From contig NZ_BAIV01000015.1 in NCBI RefSeq assembly GCF_000517545.1, positions 62,001-126,000 of the forward strand: 64,000 bases of DNA, in the 5' to 3' direction. The translations under genes and the position numbers were made by a program. The DNA comes from Bacteroides reticulotermitis JCM 10512. Its GTDB lineage: Bacteria; Bacteroidota; Bacteroidia; Bacteroidales; Bacteroidaceae. The notes below the pieces were generated by a model. It was not told the origin of the DNA. It made no database searches and was given only the letters and a program-made list of their open reading frames with translations. Positions 60,180 to 64,000 of the stretch are shown piece by piece; the first letter of the stretch is position 1, and each line of letters begins with the position of its first letter.

Positions 60180-61592
60180 ATGAAAAGACTGAAAAATATC
60201 TTTTTTTATCTCGTTATTATCGGAACATTTTCCGCTCTTATTTATTGGATTATACTTTTTGGGGCTAAATTGGAAGTTGGAAGAGGTGTCATGTCTAAAT
60301 TAAGCACGATGACTCCTTTGCAGGAATTCTTCAATTCCATAAAGGAAAATTTACATCATTCGGTTGCTTTGCTTATTTTACAAATAGTAATAATTATAAT
60401 CGCCGCTCGTTCATTTGGTTGGATATTTAAAAAAATGGGGCAACCGAGTGTTATCGGCGAAATACTTGCCGGTATTGTATTAGGCCCATCACTTTTGGGA
60501 TTATATTTTCCGGAAGTATCCAGTTTTCTCTTTCCGGCTAAATCTTTAGGCAATCTACAGGTCTTAAGTCAAATTGGATTGATCTTATTTATGTTTATTA
60601 TAGGAATGGAGCTGAACTTAAAGGCTTTACAAAGTAAGGCTCATGATGCAATAGTAATTAGTCATGCCAGTATTATAATACCATTTTCATTGGGTGTCGG
60701 ATTAGCTTACTTTATTTATCAGGGACATGCTCCCGAGCATATCAGTTTTTCTTCTTTTTCTTTATTCATGGGAATTGCATTGAGTATAACAGCTTTTCCC
60801 GTATTAGCTCGTATTATTCAGGAACAGGGTATACATAAAACCAAATTAGGAGCAATTGTTATAACTTGTGCTGCGGCAGACGATATAACGGCGTGGTGTT
60901 TGTTGGCCGCGGTTATAGCGATAGTAAAAGCTGGATCTGTTGTAAGTGCTCTATACACAATTTTGTTTGCGCTGATTTATGTGCTCTTCATGTTGAAACT
61001 CGTTCGCCCCTTTTTGAGGAAGATTGGGCAAGTGTATCAAACGGAAAAACAAGTCGGACAATCAGTAGTCGTTCTGTTTTTTATCGTATTGCTATTATCT
61101 GCCTTTGTTACAGAAGCTATAGGCATACATGCTCTTTTCGGTGCTTTTATGGCAGGAGCTATAATGCCGGAAAATCTAAATCTCAGACGTACCTTCATTG
61201 GGAAAATAGAGGATGTCGCATTGGTTCTACTGCTTCCTATCTTCTTCGTTATTAGTGGACTGCGAACCGAGATTGGGCTTATTAATGATCCGGCTTTATG
61301 GGAGATTACCGGATTGATAGTCTTGCTTGCTATTGTAGGAAAGTTTGTCGGAAGTGCACTTGCAGCCAAGTTTGTTGGTCAAAACTGGAAGGATAGTCTT
61401 ACCATAGGTGCCTTAATGAATACGCGTGGGCTCATGGAGCTTGTAGCGCTTAATATAGGATATGAGTTAGGGGTATTAAAAGCCGAAGTGTTTGCCATGA
61501 TGGTTATTATGGCATTGGTTACAACTTTCATGACCGGAATTTTGCTTAAGCTAATAAATAGAATCTTTAAAGGAGAGGTAGCTACCGAATAA
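60180..61592 (+). CDS. Cation/proton antiporter (CPA2 family)
   Basis: 470 residues with about 12-13 hydrophobic helices of the Na_H_Exchanger fold. Markers are GQPSVIGEILAGIVLGPSLL in helix 2-3, IGLILFMFIIGMELN, ITCAAADDITAWCLLA (the paired aspartates of the ion site), HALFGAFMAGAIMP and MNTRGLMELVALNIG. An extra N-terminal helix (IFFYLVIIGTFSALIYWIIL) precedes the core. It lacks a cytoplasmic TrkA-N domain. The transported ion (Na+ or K+) cannot be told from sequence. Confidence 0.88.
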   Translation: MKRLKNIFFYLVIIGTFSALIYWIILFGAKLEVGRGVMSKLSTMTPLQEFFNSIKENLHHSVALLILQIVIIIIAARSFGWIFKKMGQPSVIGEILAGIVLGPSLLGLYFPEVSSFLFPAKSLGNLQVLSQIGLILFMFIIGMELNLKALQSKAHDAIVISHASIIIPFSLGVGLAYFIYQGHAPEHISFSSFSLFMGIALSITAFPVLARIIQEQGIHKTKLGAIVITCAAADDITAWCLLAAVIAIVKAGSVVSALYTILFALIYVLFMLKLVRPFLRKIGQVYQTEKQVGQSVVVLFFIVLLLSAFVTEAIGIHALFGAFMAGAIMPENLNLRRTFIGKIEDVALVLLLPIFFVISGLRTEIGLINDPALWEITGLIVLLAIVGKFVGSALAAKFVGQNWKDSLTIGALMNTRGLMELVALNIGYELGVLKAEVFAMMVIMALVTTFMTGILLKLINRIFKGEVATE

Positions 61593-61605
61593 ATAAATGC
61601 AATCC

Positions 61606-61834
61606 AAAAGAAGGCGCATTGTAAACGTCTGATATACTGAAAAATATGCAAAAAAGTGACAAACACATCAAAGTGATGTATTTTTGTAGAGAGTGCTTAT
61701 ATCAAGCTTCTTTGATGAATTCGAAACGCAGATCGGGTTATACGGATGTTGTTTTGTTTGCAAAAAGAGTCGGAACTTAAGTAGTACTCAGAAAAAATGG
61801 AGGCTCATCGGTCTCATACTTTTGCACGTGATCC
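61606..61834. repeat. Dispersed intergenic repeat, copy C (inverted, partial)
   Basis: Matches the reverse complement of 52741-52990. Shared blocks are AAAAGAAGGCGCATTG, TGATATACTGAA, GCAAAAAGAGTCG and AGTAGTACTCAG; the middle is diverged. The unit with the 22-23-bp dyads is absent from this copy. Confidence 0.6.
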
Positions 61835-61880
61835 GTCATCCTGCTACAAAGCATTGATCTTCCGATTCTTTTAGCCATTT

Positions 61881-61916
61881 AAAAGGGGCTGTCCGATTTC
61901 TCAAACAGCCCCTTTT
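61881..61916. terminator. Bidirectional intrinsic terminator
   Basis: A 12-bp stem (AAAAGGGGCTGT / ACAGCCCCTTTT) with a 12-nt loop between the convergent antiporter and glgB genes, with A and T runs on the two sides. It is nearest to the glgB stop. Confidence 0.85.
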
Positions 61917-61935
61917 TATTTAAAGATGTTTTATC

Positions 61936-63942
61936 TTATTTCTTTTTCCGAAGTACAACAGCTGTACGAGCCGGAATATAGAGTTTCAGCCATTCTTTCT
62001 TTTCCGCCTTATACAACGGATCGGGCATCGTGAAATGAACAACCGAGTCGTCGGCAATACCATTTCCTCCAAATGCCACATCATCCGTATTTAGAATAAC
62101 TTCATAAGCTCCCGGAGCGACAAGGAATCCATAATCTACAAACGATTCTTTCGGGTTGAAGTTAAATACAAATATCAGGTCCTTACGTCCGTAAGCCAAT
62201 ATTTGATCACTGTCATTGTGCCATATTTCCTGTACAGGTGTGGCCTGGAAGTCTTTTACACTCTTGACTACTTTCAGCATCGCAGCATCAAAATCGCCCA
62301 TGTAATGATATGACAGATTTTTGTTATCTACCAGATCCCATTGACGGCGGGCATATTTACACGACCAATCGTTTCCTTCACGCGGAAAGTCGATCCACTC
62401 GGGATGACCAAACTCATTGCCCATGAAGTTCAAATACCCTCCATTGATCGTTGTTGCAGTAAGCAAGCGAATCATTTTGTGCAAGGCAATTCCTCGATGA
62501 ACGATGTAGTTCTCATCCCCTTTTTGCATATGCCAGTACATATCAGCATCTATCAAACGGAAGACAATCGTTTTATCGCCTACCAAAGCCTGATCATGGC
62601 TCTCAGCGTAAGAGATTGTCTTTTCATCCTGACGTCGGTTGGTTACTTCCCAGAACATATTGGACGGCTTCCAATCTTCATCAATTTTCTCTTTGATGGT
62701 TTTGATCCAATAATCCGGAATATTCATAGCCATACGGTAGTCGAAACCGTATCCGCCATCTTCTACATTGACTGCTAATCCGGGCATTCCGGAAACTTCT
62801 TCAGCAATAGTAATAGCTTTTGAGTTTACTTCATGAATCAATTTATTAGCCAATGTAAGGTAGCAAATAGCGTTATCATCTTGATGTCCGTTGAAATAGC
62901 TAGTGTAGTTATCGAACGACTCACCCAATCCGTGGCTGTAGTACAGCATCGAAGTTACTCCATCGAACCGGAAACCATCGAAGTTGTATTCTTCTAACCA
63001 GTACTTGCAGTTAGAAAGCAAGAAATGCAAGACTTCATTCTTGCCGTAATCAAAGCAGAGTGAATCCCAAGCCGGATGTTCGCGACGATTGCCTGCATAG
63101 AAATACTGGTTCGGATCTCCGGCGAAATTACTCAAACCTTCTACTTCATTTTTCACAGCATGCGAATGTACAATGTCCATGATTACAGACACTCCTAGGC
63201 TGTGGGCAGCATCTACCAACTCTTTCAATTCATCGGGTGTACCAAAACGGGAAGAGGCTGCGAAAAAGCTAGATACATGATAGCCGAAACTTCCGTAATA
63301 CGGATGCTCTTGCACTGCCATGATCTGGATGCAATTGTAACCTTCCTCAACGATGCGCGGAAGGATATTCTCACGGAACTCTTTATAAGTTCCAACCTTC
63401 GCCTCTTGCTGTGCCATTCCGATATGGCATTCATAGATCAGTAGTGGATCAGTTGACGGTTTGAAAGCTTTCTTCTTAAACTTGAACGGTTTTTCCGGCT
63501 CCCATACCTGCGCACTGAAAATATAAGTATGTTCATCCTGTACCACTCGGGTAGCCCAGGCCGGAATACGTTCGCCTTGACCGCCTTCCCAATATACATT
63601 CAGCTTGTATAAATCTCCATGTCGAATAGCTTCGAGTGACATTTTAATCTCCCAAACTCCATTCTTTAGCTTTTTCAGCTTATAAGCATCTTTTTCTTCC
63701 CATCCGTTGAATGTGCCTACCAGATAAACATGAGTAGCATTCGGAGCCCATTCACGGAAAGTCCATCCTTCCGGTGTACGGTGCAAACCGAAATAGAGAT
63801 AACCCGAAGCAAAGTCCGAAAGGCTTTGCTTTCCCTTATTGGTCAACTCGGATTCCTTATCCATTGCGTATTGGTGACGTCCGGCAATGGCATCTGCATA
63901 AGGCTCCAACCAGGGATCATTTTTTATTAATCGTGTTTCCAT
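61936..63942 (-). CDS. glgB: 1,4-alpha-glucan branching enzyme (GH13, eukaryote-like)
   Basis: 668 residues: an N-terminal CBM48 (FREWAPNATHVYLVGTFNGW), the GH13 barrel with the nucleophile Asp in DGFRFDGVTSMLYYSHG, the acid Glu in ITIAEEVSGMPG and the transition-state Asp in AESHDQALVGDKT, then a C-terminal beta domain. The run GGYLNFMGNEFGHPEWIDFP is typical of the eukaryotic branching enzymes (GH13 subfamily 8) rather than of E. coli GlgB. It makes alpha-1,6 branches in glycogen, a carbon store in Bacteroides. Confidence 0.92.
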   Translation of the reverse strand: METRLIKNDPWLEPYADAIAGRHQYAMDKESELTNKGKQSLSDFASGYLYFGLHRTPEGWTFREWAPNATHVYLVGTFNGWEEKDAYKLKKLKNGVWEIKMSLEAIRHGDLYKLNVYWEGGQGERIPAWATRVVQDEHTYIFSAQVWEPEKPFKFKKKAFKPSTDPLLIYECHIGMAQQEAKVGTYKEFRENILPRIVEEGYNCIQIMAVQEHPYYGSFGYHVSSFFAASSRFGTPDELKELVDAAHSLGVSVIMDIVHSHAVKNEVEGLSNFAGDPNQYFYAGNRREHPAWDSLCFDYGKNEVLHFLLSNCKYWLEEYNFDGFRFDGVTSMLYYSHGLGESFDNYTSYFNGHQDDNAICYLTLANKLIHEVNSKAITIAEEVSGMPGLAVNVEDGGYGFDYRMAMNIPDYWIKTIKEKIDEDWKPSNMFWEVTNRRQDEKTISYAESHDQALVGDKTIVFRLIDADMYWHMQKGDENYIVHRGIALHKMIRLLTATTINGGYLNFMGNEFGHPEWIDFPREGNDWSCKYARRQWDLVDNKNLSYHYMGDFDAAMLKVVKSVKDFQATPVQEIWHNDSDQILAYGRKDLIFVFNFNPKESFVDYGFLVAPGAYEVILNTDDVAFGGNGIADDSVVHFTMPDPLYKAEKKEWLKLYIPARTAVVLRKKK

Positions 63943-63961
63943 ATCAGCGTTGAATTGGGTT

Positions 63962-64000
63962 TTATGCTTTCACTTTCACTATTACTTTCTTCACTCCATC
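63962..64000 (-). CDS. C-terminal end of an unidentified gene
   Basis: The last 12 codons (DGVKKVIVKVKA) of a minus-strand frame cut by the window edge, 19 bp upstream of glgB. Too short to name. The tight spacing suggests it is cotranscribed with glgB. Confidence 0.45.
   Translation of the reverse strand, partial: DGVKKVIVKVKA

Overview
The window looks like chromosome of a Bacteroides species (family Bacteroidaceae). Pointers are Bacteroides-type -7 promoter elements (TAnnTTTG) ahead of many genes, the moxR-DUF58-batABCDE operon, class 1B pyrK/pyrD, the rpmB-rpmG-DUF4295-ftsY-rimO-HU block, a short Bacteroidetes AMP nucleosidase, and AT-rich spacers with intrinsic terminators between convergent genes. 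I do not assign a species.

Layout. 0-5.7 kb: start of an agmatine deiminase gene (cut by the window edge), a DUF2148 ferredoxin-like protein, nif3 plus a zinc-ribbon coiled-coil protein, an HsdR_N-domain protein, AMP nucleosidase and holA. 5.7-6.9 kb: AT-rich spacer with repeated motifs ahead of an XRE regulator. 7.4-13.8 kb: pyrK-pyrD, trmD, ligA, dapA, a cyclase-family protein. 13.8-17.9 kb: accessory island made of a decayed repeat and an ISL3/ISAon1-type element with perfect terminal inverted repeats, which is itself interrupted by an IS110-family element. 17.9-31.5 kb: two tandem tRNA-Arg(ACG) genes, a patatin-like outer-membrane protein, htpG, clpC, gyrA, a TPR protein, a double-Usp protein and a small DNA-binding-like protein. 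31.6-40.2 kb: the eight-gene aerotolerance (bat) operon. 40.3-47.3 kb: a HU-transmembrane-LysM protein, HU, rimO, ftsY, three small ribosome-associated genes, cinA and tsaD. 47.4-52 kb: a tamB homologue. 52-56 kb: PepSY-like protein, a repeat-rich spacer, and a two-component system. 56-64 kb: proS, sucC-sucD, a cation/proton antiporter, a eukaryote-like glycogen branching enzyme and the last codons of another gene.

Two things stand out. First, nine genes carry ten frame-breaking lesions (nif3, the IS110 transposase, htpG, the TPR protein, batC twice, the DUF58 gene, tamB, sucC, sucD). Seven are repaired by restoring one or two G on the coding strand, which looks more like systematic base loss in the sequence record than true gene decay; the htpG lesion is a larger deletion of about 79 bp. 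Second, the IS110 element sits in a reconstructable target inside ISL3, and its left non-coding end contains one segment complementary to the left half of that target and another identical to the core plus right half, the kind of pattern expected of a bridge RNA. The spacers also hold a dispersed ~420-bp repeat with tandem 22-23-bp dyad units, and a separate 22-bp array of the same design but different sequence.
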